64,000 bases of DNA from Chamaecyparis obtusa (taxonomy: Eukaryota; Streptophyta; Pinopsida; Cupressales; Cupressaceae): assembly GCA_027943335.1 (NCBI GenBank), contig BSBK01006348.1, positions 557,001 to 621,000 of the forward strand, given 5' to 3'. Below are positions 19,760 through 32,900 of the stretch, piece after piece (within the stretch, counting starts at the first letter, position 1; each line of letters opens with the position of its first letter). The translations under genes and the position numbers were made by a program. The notes under the pieces are model-generated. The model was not told the DNA's origin. It worked only from the letters and a program-made list of their open reading frames with translations, and searched no databases.

Positions 19760-21569
19760 GGTTGTTCAAAGATGTTTCTAGGGTCAAAGATGTGGTAGAA
19801 GACCAAAGATTACAATGAAAACAATTTGGATGCACCATACTCTCAGATGGATGGACAGATAGAAGAAACCATACCGTCATCAATTTTTTGGTTTCTTGCA
19901 AGGATCAAGTGGTCTTTATGAAATCCTTGAATGCCTCGGACAAGGTAACAATTGAAACTTTGGCTCTAATGTTATAGCAAGTTGCAATGGAGGTGGGGGT
20001 TAATAATGTGGTGCAAATCATAAATGGCAATGTAGCGGCATATGTGGTAGCGGGTAGGATCCTCCAAGATAAGTATAACACATTTTTTTGGTCTCCTTGT
20101 GCAGTGTATGTCCTTGACCTTCTTTTGGAGGACATAGGAAAATTGAATTGGGTGAGACTGGTTGTAGAGGATGCAAGAAAGATAAGAAAATATATCTACA
20201 ATCACTCTCGGATTCTCTATTTGATGAGAAAACACACCCAAGGGAAGGAGTTGGTTACACCTACAATCACAAGATTTGCAACAATTTTCTTAGCGTTGCA
20301 AAGTGTTATTACTTCTTTGACCTCTTTGAAGAAAATGTTTGTAAGTCAAGCCTAACTGGACTCAACTTATTCAAAGAAGCCTGATGGAGAGAATGTTGCA
20401 TGCATCATCTTTGACAGCCAATTTTTACAAGCTGCTACAGAAATTGTGAAGGTAACTTGGAAACTTCAAAAGTTGAATATTTAATTTTTTTTGTATTCAA
20501 GGATCAAGTCTTTCATTATTAATTTGTAACTCTAGTCTCTAATGAGTGGTAATATTTTTCTACTTCTCAATTGTAGGTGACAGAGCCCTTGGTTGGAGTT
20601 CTCCGCCTAGTAGATGGGGATCAAACCCCAATAGAGTATCTTTATGAGGCCATGGATAGGGCCAAAGAGGCTATCAAAAATTACTACAAGGGGGACAGCC
20701 TCAAATTTGACCTCATATGAGAACTTATTGTTAAAAGGTGGAACAATCAACTCGAACCCATTCATGCGGCGGGGTACTTCCTCAACCTTCATTTTCGCTT
20801 CTCTTCATCCTACGGGGATCCCAATGGAGAGGTCATGGAGGGCCTCATTCAATGCATGAAGAGGATGGTACCTGAGGTGGAGGTGAAAGACCTCATTGTG
20901 GCCGAGATAGAAGTGTACCAGAATGCAATGGGCAAGCTATTTTCCTCAGATGTGGCAAGGAGAGGAAGAAACACTCAAACCAAAAGTACAATATTTGGAT
21001 TTTTGGAGTCTTTCACATGCATGATAAGTAGATAAAAACTAAGTTACTAAAATATGTTTTCACCTTTCTTTCTAACTCTTTAATATTTCTCTTGCAAATG
21101 CTTGGTGGCGAAATTGGGGTGGAAATGTCCCAAATCTACAAAAACTTGTTCTTAGCATCTTATGTCAACCTTGCAGCTCATCTAGTTGTGAGTGTAATTG
21201 GAGCATATTCGAGGCCATTCACATGAAGAAGAGGAACAAGTTAGCACAAAAACACCTCAATGACCTTGTCTTTGTGCAATATAACTTTAAGTTGCACATA
21301 AGAAAGGTAGAGTTAGTACCAGGTGTTCACTTGATTTGGATGACATAGATCCTTACTGTGATTGGACATCATAGGAGCAACCTCCATTGTTCACAGATGA
21401 TGACATCTATGATTTGGAGAGGCAGGCTATGGAGGAGGGTGGATTCGCAGTGGGATTGGATTCCACTCACGAGGAGGATGAGGTCACTGAGAGTGAGGAA
21501 GATAAAGATGATGAGGAGTCATTGCCAGTGTCAACACCATCTACATCCAGGATGGAGGTCAAGTCATAG
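19760..21569 (+). pseudogene. hAT-type transposase relic (DUF659 and hAT C-terminal domain)
   Basis: Exon-like blocks on the plus strand. 19760-20456 has FGCTILSDGWTDRRNHTVINF, the SDGWTD signature of the DUF659 region, then SPCAVYVLDLLLEDIGKL and ITRFATIFLALQS. A likely intron follows (GTAACT at about 20450 to TTGTAG near 20578). 20579-21030 has RLVDGDQTPIEYLYEAMDRA and AAGYFLNLHF. 21103-21310 has PNLQKLVLSILCQPCSSS...NWSIF, matching the hAT dimerisation domain. A very acidic tail (21387-21569) ends it. Stops near 19825, 19975 and 20717 and missing intervals make it inactive. Terminal inverted repeats were not found. A domesticated gene is less likely given the stops. Confidence 0.8.
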
Positions 21570-23660
21570 CCAGTTGTAGAAAGGGAGGAGGCACACCCAC
21601 AACAAACTTCTATAGCTAGACCCCTTCCTATTCTAATAGTTTTTACTAGAGATGCTAGGAAGGGGAAGAGGAAGATGTAGACTATTTTGATATTGTACTT
21701 GACATTTGTATTTTCTTATTATTTTACAAAGACAATTTTCTATTTTTAGTTTTCTTCAGAGTTCAGACTATCAGACTATGGCTACCAGTCATCAGCATTC
21801 TACATCAGGATGCGATTTTGTTACATATTTGCAATTATATATATCTAGACCAGCTTGTTTGGTTTGTTTACTTATTTACTGACTCATTAGATGCATCTCC
21901 TTATCGAATTCTGCAAAAAAAATGCATTTCTAATTAAATTTAAGCATTTTTTTAAGTTCCCAATAAGTTTCTAACATATCTCCGATATCTTCTTTTTTTG
22001 CCCTCTGTGATAAGTTGCCGATAACGATATTTTGAACTAAGAACTAAACAACATTGGTCTCTCCCATCTCATCCAAAACTTACTCTGAGATCATTTAATA
22101 GAAGTATACATTCACATTCACTAAAGCTTCAATGGACTCTAGAGAAACCAAACCATTCCACCAAACGAAGCAACAAAAAATCACCAGCCTCCTATCCATT
22201 CAACCATTAGACATGATGGTGAAACCCTTGATCTATATCCTATGCCTCCCATTAACATTGGACCTCACATCCATCACCTTCTCATTCCAAAATATGCCCT
22301 TTATCTATTCATCATTAAGGACTTTCGACAACTGCAGCCTAGCAACAACAATGCCTAAAATAAATTTTGCCAATAAGAAGATCCAAAATATAAAAAATAA
22401 AAATAAATAAAAAATGAATATACCCTAAATTGGAAAAGAAATAACTTTTGAAATTCAGAAAACATAAGTAAATTAAATATTATATTTTTTAAACAAAAAT
22501 TAAAACTAATGGAATTATACAATGAAACAAAAAAATCTATAACTGTACTCATTGTCACTTAGTGTTTGTCTCCATTCCAACCTTTTTCTTAAGAGGCAAT
22601 TAGGAAAGTAGAGAAATGTGTGGTGTAGTCTAGGAACCCAGTCTTAATTTGTGAACTCTAGGACCAACATTAGTACTCAAATTCAAAGAAAATGGAGACA
22701 TTGTGTCTACTTGGCACATGTATTTCATTTCTTCTCTTTTCTTCTTTTCCTCAAATATCTTTTACTAAGTTTGCACCTCTCACACAACTTCAAGTAGGGC
22801 TTGTGTGCAAAATGAAGCATCTTGGTTAAGAATAGAGACAAGGTGGAACCTTAGCCAATTAATGCATCCTCTATTAACAGCATCTTTTCAATAATTATAA
22901 ATTTATTCCTCTTTCTTTGCAGCCAAGGAGGCATTTTCATGAATCCTAACAAGGATCCATTCTTATTGGCACCACCATTATGACAATTTGTAAATATGGT
23001 ACACAAAAAAGAGGAAAGAATTACATTTGAATATTTTTAAAAACAAATAGGCAAAAGAATGCATAAGGAAAAATATTAGCATAAAATGTGATAATTTTTG
23101 GAAAGGTAAAAATACTAGTAACACCTTTATATATAAACATTTCATTAGCAAACTCAAATGCAGAGGAAGAGAACTCACATTGTTGTATATTATTTCCTCC
23201 AATAATTCAAATGGAGATAAGATATTCCTCCCATAATAATTGTATTTTAATTTACGTATGGTGGTTTGCTTCATATTTGCTGAATTGGTCAAACAATGAT
23301 TTATGAATTGATTTGAATTGTGTTCCTCCCGTGTCATTTTCTCAGTTAAAAAGACTATTAAGAATGACATTTGTTTTCAAAACCATATAGTTAGGTAAAA
23401 CATTTGTAGACAGGAAAATTTATTATTATATTATACCCATTAGAAAAGTTCAACTCTTGACTAAGTTAGGCGATAGAATTCCTTCTTAAATAAAAGATAC
23501 AATTTGATGATATTCAAACGAATTGATGCATTCTAAAATATCAAGCACAAAAATAAAAACAATTAAAAATATCAATAGGAGAAAAACTTTGCAAAATTTT
23601 ATGAAGTTAATTGTTATATTTCAAAAGTAGCAGTTTCAAGGCACAATTCATCAAGCTTAC
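21570..23660. other. No recognised gene; AT-rich
   Basis: Short open frames (for example 22132-22410 and 22978-23370) show no family motif and have AT-driven composition. This may be intron of the LRR-kinase gene implied by the exon at 23661-23732. Confidence 0.35.
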
Positions 23661-23732
23661 AGCTGTTCCAACTGAGTCAGGTTACCAAGCTCTGGCGGTA
23701 ATGTTCCATTAAGATTGTTTGATGAAAAGCTC
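23661..23732 (-). CDS. Single 72-nt exon encoding one leucine-rich repeat (LRR receptor-kinase type)
   Basis: On the minus strand an exon of exactly 72 nt is bounded by a good acceptor (TTTTTTTGCCAATTCAG) and a GT donor (CAGCT/GTAAGC). It encodes FSSNNLNGTLPPELGNLTQL, an LRR of the xxNNLxGxLPxELGNLxxL type. Plant LRR receptor-like kinases of the LRR-VIII group split their LRRs into 72-nt exons in this phase, and the TLPPELGNLTQLEQL wording is like theirs. No neighbouring exon was found, so it is either part of a gene with very long introns or an isolated duplicated fragment. Confidence 0.6.
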
Positions 23733-26591
23733 CTGAATTGGCAAAAAAACAATCATGAGATATATTTGGAGTCTTCCCCCATTTAGATAGTGTTTCGAGC
23801 AATTGTAAAGCTAATCACTTATGAATGACATGAAAAGGATAAGAATGTGTAGATTTAAGTAAATTAATCAGCTTCACCATACTGCACTTAGAAGTTTATG
23901 ACATTCCTTCGAAAAGTAAGCAGAGATATAATATATGCGATTCACACAGAAAAATTAGTTGGAATAAATGATCCAAATTGGATCCAATTGTGTTGTAATT
24001 TACTTCATCATTGTTGTATCTGTATTGTTGTAGGAACTCGAAGAGGCTTTTGTGATCCCTAGAGAATTGTTTTGATGTAATTTGATCACTACTAACTTAT
24101 ATTAGACCAATGAAAAATTATAAAGGCATCTATAACGTGTTGAAATAGGTGCAAAAGTATTGAGGAAGTAGTACAGAAGACCAACAAAGTTTTCTTCAGA
24201 TTTTGTTTTGAGTCTTTTATTTGAAAAAACAGGTCTAAGAGATGGTTTTGTGCTGGACTGAACCCATTCTAATAAGCACATGACAGATTCAGTGACAACT
24301 AAACCTGTCCTAGAAACATCCAAAAGAAAATTAGGTTTGTGCAGAACTGATCTCACCACTAGAAAATGAGCAATGGGCTTGTTCAAGACACAAACTGTCC
24401 TAAATAAGACAAAAACTAGAATAATCATTTGTCCAATGTTATCTATTGGGTTCATATGTTGTTTGGAGGTTTCCTGTCAATTGTTCAGTATGGAGAATCT
24501 TTGAGAGGAATTCAATAATCATCTAGTTCTTGACTTGGTTTTTGCAGAGCTTGGTGGAAATAGGGTAGCATAGAACAAAGATTGTGAGATGCAGACCAAG
24601 GAGGATGAGTTGATTATTGTACACTATAGCCTTGTGAGCTTATAAACTTGCATTGGCTGGTGATACTGGATTGGAGACACCCACTTGCTAGTATTTTCCT
24701 ACACTAGGTATCTCTACGGTATATCTTGTATGTTTACTATTGTGGGTATGTTGTATATGTTTATTTTCTATATTTACATGTTTATTTTCCATATTTACAT
24801 CAGCACTTCACGTAATATGGCCACTCAGTGAATTAATGTGCCTAGTGTATTAGTTAAACCTATGAATAATCGCACAATTCAATCATAAGACTAATATTCA
24901 TGTTAATCAAACATTAGCTTAAACAGTCTAATCAGTAATCATATTGGTATAGAGCTTCAAATGTAGTTTTTGGATTGTAGATTGTGGTGTTTAAGGTTGC
25001 ATTTGAATGTGTGTGTGAAAATTGTACCTGATCTGTAGACAAAACACTTCAGTAAAACATTAGAAGTTAGCAAAAATCGAAATCGTGCAATAAATTGAAA
25101 GCTAAACTAATCAGGCGATTTACTGCCTTCTAATAAGTGTGAGTATGATATTCTCAGATTGTATCGAGATCAGTGACCTTGACGACACCTAAATGAAAGA
25201 TTTGAATGCAAAATTGATATGAAATATGAATGCAATTAATCTTTTTTTTTTTTATATTTTCTATGCAATAAGATGAAAAATGATATGAAATCTATGATAT
25301 GTAAAAATTGATATGCTATGATATGCTAAATGATCTAACAATGATATGAAAATGAATCTAAATGAATGTAAAAAAAAAAACATGATTGATCTCACAACAA
25401 TGTTGATTCGCAAGAAGCTTTGATTCTTCCAATTTCAATTCTCCAACGTGATTGTGCAAAAATATGAGATGATTTGATATGAGCTGAAGCCTTAATTTAT
25501 AGAAATCCAAGGCTTTAGAGGTGCATGGATAAAAACCATAAATCACTCAAATAACTCAACTTGATTTTTGAGTTATTTTTAAATAAAGATAATTTAATTC
25601 ACAAAAACATGCAAATCATGCAAAAATAGCTTTTTAACTCAAATTAGAAATTTAGATCAATTTTAAAACTCAAAAATGATGTTGAGTTCCAAAAAGTCAA
25701 TAACTTGCATTGATTTTCTGATTTGGAGTTTAACTGCTCTTTGATTGTGCACATGGATAATTATAAATTAATAAATAAATAAAGTGATTTATTCTCAACT
25801 TAATTGATTTTTGAAAATAAAACAATTGATTTATGAGTTAATCAATCATTTAATCAAACTTTTATTCAAAAATAATATTATTAAAAATTGACAACTTGCT
25901 TTAATTAATTAAATAAGAATTTAATCAATTATTCATAGGATTTTGGATTTATTGTCAAAATTAAATAATACGATTTACGAATAAATAAAATTAACTTCAA
26001 TTAAATAATTAAGTGGCAGAATTAAATCTAATTAATTAAATATTTAGAATATTCAATTAATCAAACTTTAGGATAAATAAGATTTATCGCCAAATAATAT
26101 TAAATTAAAGATAATTATGATAATTAAGAATATTACTAGAAATATTCTCCGATGCAGAATTTAAGATAATCAATTAGAATTCGATGATGTGCAAATGTGC
26201 CTTTGGTTAGGACTTTGATGGCGATTTCGTTCGATGTGTCGATATAGAGGTTAATGAACCTATAGCCCATTTTTGCAGTATTACAGAATTCACTTACCAT
26301 ATTGGAAAAGACAAAAGGTGAAGGTAGGCTAATACTATTTCAGCAGGATATTTTACCTAAAGAGATAGAACTATCAAAAATACCTCAAACATTAGAATAT
26401 CAAGAGTTGGGAATACTGAATTTGGGAATGGATTAGTCATGCACTTCAACTAAATGAGGACATAAGGTAGCAGAATTTAATCCAGATATGAATTAATCAA
26501 GCCATTTCATATCAGAATTCAAGTACAAATAACAAAGATAAATACACCATTTGAATCATGTTCTAAGCATTTGATTTCCCAAGAGTTGGTA
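23733..26591. other. No recognised gene; AT-rich
   Basis: No protein motif is seen. 24900-26290 is strongly AT-rich. On the minus strand near 25495-25505 a TCTATAAATTAAGGC TATA-like site, together with TGTAATACTGC reading inward from 26285, could mark an old minus-strand solo LTR. I could not find its other end or a duplication. Confidence 0.35.
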
Positions 26592-26596
26592 AAGAA

Positions 26597-27709
26597 TGTT
26601 ATTCCTAACCGGTTACTGAGAGGGGGGATGAATCAGTAAATACTATTTCTATTGCAATTTAAAACTTGTATAAAGATTCTTGCAAGATAAGAAGAATGTA
26701 AACAATCATCCACAAGCATAAATAGAAATATTCAGATCAACACATCATGTATACGTGGAAACCCTCGATTAGAAGGAAAAAACCATCGTGAGACAGAGCT
26801 CACAACTTCAATATTACAGTAATAAAGATGTCCTGTTAGGAACTTACAAAACACTTGCAAGAGTGCTACCCGATTAAGGGATTTGGGAAAAGATTAATTA
26901 AGACCTTAACTCTATTAGGAGCCGCTTTGTTAGAGGACTTTCAACATCAACAAAGATGTTACCCGGTTAAAAGATTTTTACAAAGAACCTATTAGGGTTC
27001 ACCCTGATAGAGGGATTTCGATATACTTTCACAATACAAAAGCAATGATCTTAACTTGACACTCTCTGTCTGATTAGATCATACATGTTGATCTTTCTTG
27101 GTTCTGTCTGGCTGTTGATCTTTCCGTCTTTCACCTCTGTGACTGTAGCACTTCTCTCAGAAGATATCTCTCTTCTGCTCTGTATATTCAACAACTACTT
27201 TTCTTGCATCCTATGACCTGTATTTATATAAAAGTTCATCTTAATGAAACCCTTAACTCATAGAACCATCAGGCTGTAAACTCGTCCTTAAATCATGCAA
27301 CAAAACAAAAAGCTTTGCGTTCTAATTTTGAGTTTACCTTGAAACATCCGCGTAGAAATAAAACTAACTCCTATTAAAAAGCTAACTTCAGTTCTAAACG
27401 GTGGATGCTCCACATATTCCGGTTTTAACTTAAACAGCTCCGCATTCACCGGTGCGGATAGACATGTTGTTTGACCGGTGTCAATCTTGTACCCGGTCCA
27501 TTCCTGTATGCAATATAAGACCGGTACAATGCACTCTGTTTGGTCTACCGGTGCATCTCCTCTGTTTTGTCTACCAGTGCATATCCTCTATTATAGTCTA
27601 CCGGTGCATAGAAAATAATATGAGTGATAAGTGATCTTCCGGTGTACTTATACCAATGGGAATGGTGTTTGCATCTAACTTCACTAATGACAACTTAAAT
27701 TTGCTAACA
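26597..27709 (-). repeat. R2 3' LTR
   Basis: 1113 bp. The minus-strand TATA box TTTATATAAATACAGG lies at about 27223-27238. By eye there are roughly fifteen differences from the other LTR in the first ~205 aligned bases at the left end, so the insertion is old. Confidence 0.85.
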
Positions 27710-27722
27710 ATCTTCCCCTTTG
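27710..27722 (-). other. R2 polypurine tract
   Basis: The minus strand reads ACAAAGGGGAAGATT directly before the 3' LTR. Confidence 0.75.
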
Positions 27723-27954
27723 TCATTGGTGGCAAAACCATTGCTCACTAACCATTACTCATTAATACATTTTCTTGTATCCTTCTATTCCTCTACTTCC
27801 CCTGTTCAAGTGCTTTAGCTCTTTTGTTCTAACCTCATGACCCTCTTTTCCCTGTCTTTCTGTTCAAACCTCCTGACCCTTCTTTTCCCTGTCAATATCT
27901 TCTTCTTCCCCTTTTTGCCTCCATAGGACAAAGGGTTATGCTTTACTTAAGATT

Positions 27955-29290
27955 TTACATTTGTAGCTTTGTGAAGATATCCTTGTATATGTTCTTTGCT
28001 GAATGAAGAAATGGGTTCCATTGACTGGTTACATATTTAATGTTCTTTTGTGTTGCTTTTCGAGAGACAATAATGTTCTCCATGTCCTCCACAATCTTGT
28101 AATCCGGTTCACTGATCAGATTCTCAGCATTTGTGGCAGTCTTTTGTATTGAGTCAAATGTGGGCGCTAACAATAATTGGAATCCAATTATGTCTTGGAT
28201 TATTTTGGTCTTCTATTCAGATGTCTTTCTCAGAATAAGAGCTAGGCTTGTCATTTCCCTGCTGAAAGCTGTTGCAGACTTGTTCTTTATGTCAAATTGG
28301 GAAGACAGTGCTCTTATGTCTTCTGAAGTCTTTGTTGACTTTTCAGTGAGATCTTGAATAAAAGTATCAAAATTTGAAGTTCTGGACATCAAACTTCCTG
28401 CAGCTTGAATCTGTTGTTGAAGTACCCTTAGATTGGTAGATAGTGTGACCTTTATTTCCTCAACCTGTTTGTGGAGAATTTATATTCTCTTCTTGTAATG
28501 ATCAATTGCCACTGTCTCTGGATCGGTTAGATCTTCTCCGATTGCTTGTGCTAATATTTCCAACTGATCTATTACAGGTTCATCTTCATCGATGTCAGCA
28601 TCATGTACAAAGTTGCTCAGGATATTTTTGACAATTGTTATCTAACCATGTCCTATTTCCTTTTTGTTAGCTCCTTTAGCTGCCTTGTTGACATTTTGCT
28701 GATGTCAACCACAGTCTCAGTAGCCTTGCTTCTTTTTGCTTCAGTATCTACTACAAAAGATAGCTTCCTCTTGGATGAGGATGAGCTTGGAATATCTACC
28801 TATTCCTTGTGTGTAGGCTCCTGTAGTACATGCAACTCTTGTTCCTGCTCATTCTGTTGTTCTTGTTTGTTTTCATCATTTCCCGGTTGAGCTAACTCTT
28901 CCAGTAATGCCACATTTTCCGGTTGTTCCTCCTCTTCTGGTGGGACTCCTGCTGCTGGTACTTCTTCCTCATTCTGTGCTTCCACTTCTGGTTGCACTTC
29001 AACTTCTGGTTGAGCATCCTCTTCTTGTGGAAATTGCTCTTCCGATGGGACTTTTTCCTGGTGCTTCTCTTCAGCTGTATGTAGATCTCCCACAACAATT
29101 TCTTCTTCAACACCTGTAGTGTTGTTGGTGGTCATCTTGACTAATGACTCTCGCAAATTCACCTGTTCACTAGATGTGAACTGTTCTGTATGACTATTCT
29201 CCTCACCGGTTGTAGGTTCTTCACGAGAAGTGAATTGAACCGATGGTTCTTGTGCCTGGTCAGGTTGATCCTGAGGACCTGTTCCTTCAA
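27955..29290 (-). pseudogene. R2 second ORF, C-terminal part: acidic low-complexity region and coiled coil
   Basis: 29162-28800 is a 120-codon stretch very rich in Glu, Gln and Pro (EVEVQPEVEAQNEEEVP). It is followed, with several stops, by a helical region down to 27955 (a QTATNAENL / DYKIVEDMENIIVSR type of sequence) that ends near the polypurine tract. It is in the same strand and general frame series as 29310-29978. No known domain is recognised; an accessory ORF of an LTR element is the simplest reading. Confidence 0.5.
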
Positions 29291-29309
29291 GTGCACTGAA
29301 ATCATACTA

Positions 29310-29978
29310 CTACCAGAAATCTAGAATCTCTTTATAGACTTCATTTTCATACTCGTTGAGTATCTTGGCAACTATATACTTGGTATCCAAGTTCACTGAT
29401 GCTTCCTCTAGTAGAAGCTTGATTCTCTCTTCACTGAGACCAGGTATGACCTTAGACAATGTCTCCTTATTGATCCTAGTGTCGGTGCCTAGACCGGTTC
29501 TCCATTTGGTCATTAGCCTAGAATTGAGTTCAGGGGGAAACTTGGGCCTATAGTCCCTTGGAATTCTGTTGTAATCCATAAAAGTTTCCAATATAGCTAC
29601 TATGACTGACTGTTTATCCTCTTCTCCTAGCACAATATACCATCTAGTAGCATTATCTACTTCTCCAAAATCCATCACCTCATCAACTATTTCATTGACA
29701 GTCATAGTGCGAGTCTTACCTTTATCCAGAGAGATAAGAATGGTTGGACAAGATGGATCACTGCCTTTATCGTCAGTGATGTCGACGATGACCAGTCCGG
29801 TAGGAATCTTCTCTTTGACCGGTACTTCTGCTCCAAGTACTCCTTTTCCTTTTCCGATATCGATGACCGGTGGCTCAGTTGTCCTTTGGTGTGCTTCTTC
29901 TACTTGTTTCTGGGTCTGAAGGAGTTTGGTCCATATTGCTACTCCTTCCTCATGAACCTTCTCAGCTTTGGAGTGCAT
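29310..29978 (-). pseudogene. R2 second ORF, central part (unknown)
   Basis: A 222-codon open stretch with an N-terminal coiled coil (TKLLQTQKQVEEAHQ), then a region with conserved-looking hydrophobic segments (ARWYIVLGEEDKQS-like, FMDYNRIPRDYRPKFPPELN, PGLSEERIKLLLEEA). It is not similar to gag, protease, integrase, RT or RNase H as far as I can see. It is interrupted upstream by B; the frame on the other side is at 33116-33342. Confidence 0.5.
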
Positions 29979-29989
29979 TACATATGTAT

Positions 29990-32900
29990 GTTTGCTTTCA
30001 AACTTATGTTTTCAGCCTTAAAGCTTTGACGTTGATTTATTGAGGAGTTGCATATGTTGAAAAGCATGTGTAATGGCTTTTAAAAACAGCGTTTTTAATG
30101 CCAAGTTCAAGGCGTCGAATTTGAAGGGTTTCGCATACATGTATTTGAATTCAAATATGTGTTTCCAGCATTAAAAGATCTTGGACGTCGATTTTTATAT
30201 GCATTGCATATGCTGTTTGTAATACACAGCATATGTATTTTCATTAAAACAGTCCACTCTTGATCATTTTTCCTTCAAAATACTTCATTAAAGAAGGGTT
30301 TTTGAGCATCTTCAATCATTTTTCCAGCCTATGACTGATCTTGGTAAGTTTTTATTTTTTTTTGAGGATTTATTCTATCATTTTTGGTTGAGTTTGTGCC
30401 CTAGACGCCATTTTTCTTTCTCATTGCATATGCAAGAGAATTAGTCAACCGGCTGCTATTTCTTAGTATTTTTCTTCTCATTCTTCCCCACTTGGCTGTG
30501 TATGCTTATTGACTATCCAAATTTAAGGGAGAGAGACTAGGAATGTGATCTATTTATACTCTTTCTTTCCAATTTTTTCTAAATCCGGGAATCAATTGGA
30601 TTTATTTCAGATTTGGCTCAAGATTTTGAGAGATTTTTATCTTGAAGATTGAGGTAATTTCTTCCTTACTCTTTTTCTTGTTTTTCTTCCAAAGTTATTT
30701 AATTTACATGTAAAGCTTTCGTTTTTTATTTACATGTGATTGAATCTATGTCTCTTCTACTTCCGTCTTCAATTCTCAAAGATGCATATGCAAGAGCTTC
30801 ATCTTTTTTGCATATGCAGTCGAGATTAAAAACCCCGTTCTATGAAAGAAACCAACCAAATGCAAGTCCATATACATGTTATCTTCCACAATTCCATTTG
30901 CATAAGTTGTTGTCCCTACCACTGCCATATGACATAAAACTCATAATGGTGGTCAATTCAACACTTCATTATAAAAATAAATATCCATCCATTCACTTGT
31001 CATCCTATCTTTTATAATTCTCGCTGTCCACATATGCAAACACCTCCAAGAAACCCGTATTTGGGTCTTCCTTATCATTTTTTGAGCTAAAATCCATTCA
31101 CCTCTTTGCTGTCCTAAAGTTTTCCAGCCATATGCCGTGTCCATAGTCTTCCAAAATCCATATTTGTACATCAAAAATCGTGCAATGGACCCATCCATGC
31201 TTCATTTTCTCACCTAATGCTTGTTCATTCATATGTAATACCTTCTGAAAAACCCGTTTTGGTTTTTCTCACCACACAAACTCAAATCCGTTTGTTCTTC
31301 TATTGTTCACAAGTATTCCATCCACATACAATACCCCAAACTCATTTCTTGTGCACTCAAAAAAGTGCAATGAATCCATCACTTGAAGATGTTCTTACCT
31401 TGTGGAATCTTCATGTCACAATCACTCAGACATATCAATTGCCATGTCAAGAGAATTTCTAGCCGGCACCAGAAAAGGAAGAAGAAAAGGCCCGAAGGAT
31501 TGAAATGGAAAATCAAGAAAGTTTGAAACGTGAGAGGCGAAACTGAAAGAATGATCTCAGATGGTGTTGCCCTCCTATGCTGACTATCCAATTGTGCAAC
31601 CAGGCTTGGATATAAATGTATCATTTCAAACTTAGGGGCTTTCATTTGGAATCAAAGAGAAGACGATACACACTATACAATTGCTTGGGCCATCTTAGAG
31701 AAAGAGGAGGAAGTTGGTATTGAATTTGAAAGAGAAAGACAAAGAATTGAAAGGGGACTTAGAGAAAGATTGGAACACGAGCAAAGAGAAAGGGTACAAA
31801 GAGAAAGGGAAGCCCATAGGAGAGCGCAAAGGCCACCCTCAAGAGCAATTCAACTTCAAGGGAATCAAGTGAATCAAAATTAGAACACAAGCTGGATAAG
31901 AAGAGGTTTGAAAGACTACAATTAGAAAGAATTCTTTCAAGGCAGAGATGGAAAGAAACAGATGCGCTTCTCAAGAGACAACCAAGGATGCAGGTTCCTG
32001 TTCCAAATCAAGATGCTTTCATCAAACTAAAGCATATCAACCATCACGCATCCTATAGCAACATGAAGACAAATGAAGGATGATGTAATAGGTGTCGTGT
32101 CTTGTCGGACACTTTTCATCATGTCTTTGTAATTTGTATTTGACATATGTAATTGCATGTGATAGTATCACGTGCAAAGTTGTAACATGTAATCAAGTTG
32201 CAAGTGCATTAAGCATGCAACTTTGAATAAGTCAAAGTTAGTTAGTTAGAGAATAAGTCAAGGCGGTTAAGGGATTTCCCCTTTTCTCTCCACCTTTCTC
32301 TCTCCTCTTTTCCTATATAAAGGAGGGAGCTCATTGTAAATAATCATCTTTTGGCAAGGCAAAAAAATTCTGCCAATTTGTATTGTGCACTCCAAGACTT
32401 TGTGCTTGGATGTAAATCAGATTGCTTTCAATAAAAGAGGCAAATTGTTTTGAGACTTTGTGCCAATTCAAACTGTTATGTGACGACATTTTCTTGAGTT
32501 GATTGTGAGTCTTAATGCTTTGATTCAAGAGGGATTTGGATTCAATTGTGTAGACTTTGAGCTGCCTGTTGCATTCAGAGCCAATTTGAACTTTTGAAGA
32601 CTTTGTGCTGCAGAAGGACAAATTGTGATAGATAGTAGTGGCTGCAATTACTTAGAGCTGAAAACTTTGGGCTTCAGTTGTAAGTGTTTTTGTTACATTT
32701 GAGAGTATTTGGTAAGAGACTTTGTGCCTTACTGGTTATTCTGCTTGAATCCTCACGAGACAAGAGCAGGAGACTTTGGATTCCTGTTTTTGTTTCACAA
32801 AAATATAAAAAGAAAGCTGTTGCTCCTGGTATTGTTCTTATGTCAACTCCAAGGTCCCCAGTATTATCGTAGCAATAAGGCACTTTTTGTTAAGTTAGAA

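Noticed and set aside
22900..22980. A minus-strand stretch reading CHNGGANKNGSLLGFMKMPP
   Set aside because: It vaguely recalls S-domain receptor kinases, but the match is short, has no splice context and no neighbours.
24102..24455. 117-codon minus-strand ORF
   Set aside because: No recognisable family; composition and length are unremarkable for this AT-rich spacer.
29310..29978. R2 second ORF as an envelope-like gene
   Set aside because: No signal peptide or transmembrane segment is visible; it is soluble, acidic and coiled-coil in character.
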